Below are positions 62,456 through 64,000 of a stretch of DNA of 64,000 bases, piece after piece. This stretch comes from Prorocentrum cordatum. Its lineage: Eukaryota > Sar > Dinophyceae > Prorocentrales > Prorocentraceae. A program made the position numbers and the translations under genes. Every line of letters starts with the position of its first letter. Position 1 is the first letter of the stretch. Where the stretch lies: NCBI GenBank assembly GCA_963575745.1, contig CAUYUJ010014179.1:318161-382160 (forward strand), read 5' to 3'. Under the pieces are notes generated by a model. It saw nothing but the letters and a program-made list of their open reading frames with translations. It was not told the DNA's origin and did not search any database.

Positions 62456-63905
62456 CTGAGATCGATAGTGAGATCGATGTGGTGTCCCGAGGTGTCCCGT
62501 GGTGTCCTATGGTGTCCCGCTGAGTGAGATCGATAGTGAGACCGATAGTGAGACCGATAGTGAGATCGAGAGGTGTCCCGCGGTGTCCCGCGGTGTCCCG
62601 TGTTGTCCCGTGGTGTCCCATGGTGTCCCGTTGAGTGAGATCGGTAGTGAGATCGACAAGTGTCCCGTGGTTTCCCGTGGTGTCCCGTGGTGTCCCGTTG
62701 AGTGAGATAGATAGTGAGATCGATTGAGTCAGATGTTGGTTCCCCCCCCTCTCCCCCCCCACAACCTCCTTATCACCCGAAGGGTGATCGTACAGGTGTG
62801 TGTATATATATATATATACACCTATACGACCACCCTTCGGGTGATAAGGAGGTGAGGGGGAGGAGGAACCAACGTGTCACTCAATACATCTCGCGATCGA
62901 TCCCACTATCGATCTCACTATCGATATCATTCGATCGATCTCACTATCGATCTCACTATCGATGTCCCAATCGGTCTCGCAACCGATCTCATGATCGATC
63001 TGATTCAGTCGATCTCACTATCGATATCACTATCGATCTCACATTCCGTTTCACTATCTATCTCACAATCGATCGCACATTCGGTCTCACATTCGGTCTC
63101 ACTATTGATCTCACTATCGATCTCACCATCGATCCCACATTCGGTCTCATAATCGATCTCACTATCGACCGCACGATCGATCTCACTATCGATCTCACTA
63201 TCGATCTCACAATCGATCTTACCATCGACCCCACAATCGATCTCACTATCGATCTCACATTCGGTCTCACTATGGAGCTGACGATCGAAATCACAATCAA
63301 TATCAAAATCGATCTCACAATCGGTCTCACTATCGATCTTTCAATCGATCTCATAATCGGTCTCACTATCGATTTCACAATCGATCTCACAATCGATCTC
63401 ATAATCGATCTCACTATCGATCCCAGCATCGATCTCACTTTCGGTGTCACTATCAATTTCACGATCGATCTCACTATCGATCTCACTATCGATCTCACTA
63501 TCGATCCAACATTCGGTCTCACATTCGGTCTCACAATCGATCTCACAATCGATCTCACTTTCGGTGTCACTATCAATTTCACAATCGATCTCACTATCGA
63601 TCTCACTATCGATCTCACTATCGATCCAACATTCGGTCTCACATTCGGTCTCACAATCGATCTCACTATCGATCTCACCATCGATCTCACTATCGATCCC
63701 ACTATCAGACTATGGATCTCACAATATAGCTCACAATCGATCTCACTATCGATCTCACATTCGGTCTCACTATCGGTCTCAATCGATATCACAATCGATC
63801 TCACAATCGATCTCACATTAGGTCTTACTATCGATCTCACTATCGATCTCACGATCGGTCTCACGATCGGTCTCACAGTCGATCTCACTATCGATCTCAC
63901 GACAG
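62455..63905. repeat. Large imperfect palindrome of GATCGATAG satellite
   Basis: The left arm (62455-62734) reads GAGATCGATAGT with GGTGTCCCGTGGTGTCCC inserts. The right arm (62874-63905) reads ATCGATCTCACT and ends at GGACACCAACGGGACACCGA (63905-63930). The arms are reverse complements in motif but unequal in length (about 280 and 1030 bases). Higher-order copies occur in the right arm: a block with CCAACATTCGGTCTCACATT appears at about 63505 and 63625. Confidence 0.9.
62735..62873. repeat. Hairpin core of the palindrome
   Basis: Arms: GTTGGTTCCCCCCCCTC... and ...AGGAGGAACCAAC. The inner part (CTCCTTATCACCCGAAGGGT on the left, ACCCTTCGGGTGATAAGGAG on the right) is almost perfectly paired around a TATATATATATATATA centre near 62804. 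Confidence 0.95.
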
Positions 63906-64000
63906 GACACCAACGGGACACCGACGGGACAACGGCGGGCCACCGACGGGACAATGCGGGCCACCGCTTGACAACACCGGGGGGGGAAACATTTGTGTTG
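63906..64000 (+). repeat. GACGGGACACC repeats
   Basis: GGACACCGACGGGACAAC, GGCGGGCCACCGACGGGAC and so on. This is the reverse-complement counterpart of the GTCCCGTCGGT block at 53375-53500. It runs to the window edge. Confidence 0.8.

Overview
The window looks like nuclear DNA from a eukaryote with a very large, GC-rich, repeat-filled genome. A dinoflagellate, perhaps Prorocentrum-like, fits best. The reasons are: no operons or prokaryotic gene density; almost every long open frame falls in low-complexity or tandem-repeat DNA; kilobase-scale microsatellites and minisatellites; many small terminal-inverted-repeat (TIR) elements; and decayed non-LTR retrotransposon-like frames resembling those common in dinoflagellate assemblies. 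No spliced leader, rRNA or tRNA gene was found, so the lineage is an inference.

Region by region. 1-2.6 kb holds a 73-bp minisatellite carried inside a dispersed repeat, then a fragment resembling the C-terminus of a retrotransposon polyprotein. 2.6-6.9 kb holds GAG/CTC microsatellites and degenerate CCCAAGAGG arrays. 6.9-12.7 kb holds a TA-flanked miniature element, a 290-bp tandem duplication and a second CCCAAGA-type array in inverse orientation. 12.7-14.6 kb holds a 1.3-kb degenerate 7-mer array and poly-G/poly-C tracts. 14.6-21 kb is a mosaic of dispersed 100-300 bp repeats. 21-26.7 kb holds two related 90-bp arrays sharing a right-hand flank, and the second copy of the 73-bp array with its flanks. 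27-35.5 kb is more mosaic with GAG tracts. 36-37.4 kb holds a CAGCCT hexamer array followed by a different 73-bp array. 38-45.5 kb holds many miniature elements and a 152-bp array. 46.5-50.2 kb holds an ATG/GAG tract and a frameshifted retroelement-like ORF. 52-54 kb and 62.4-63.95 kb share a GATCGATAG satellite, in the second case arranged as a large palindrome. 55.4-58.8 kb holds CTC and GTC microsatellites. 60.4-62.5 kb holds the best protein-coding signal, on the minus strand.

Real genes are few. The most convincing is the minus-strand frame at 61697-62455. Weaker candidates are minus 60422-61081 and several short GC3-rich, exon-like segments. The dominant theme is mobile DNA. Six miniature TIR or foldback families are defined here (T1-T6). 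T1, about 160 bp with ends GTCGGGC...GCCCGAC, has at least nine full-length or near-full-length copies. Several are bounded by 8-9 bp target duplications and others by 25-50 bp direct duplications. T1 often lies next to exon-like sequence, which makes an introner-like role worth testing. A roughly 160-bp dispersed repeat (D1) has more than 20 recognisable copies. No genes in the window can be shown to work together in a pathway.
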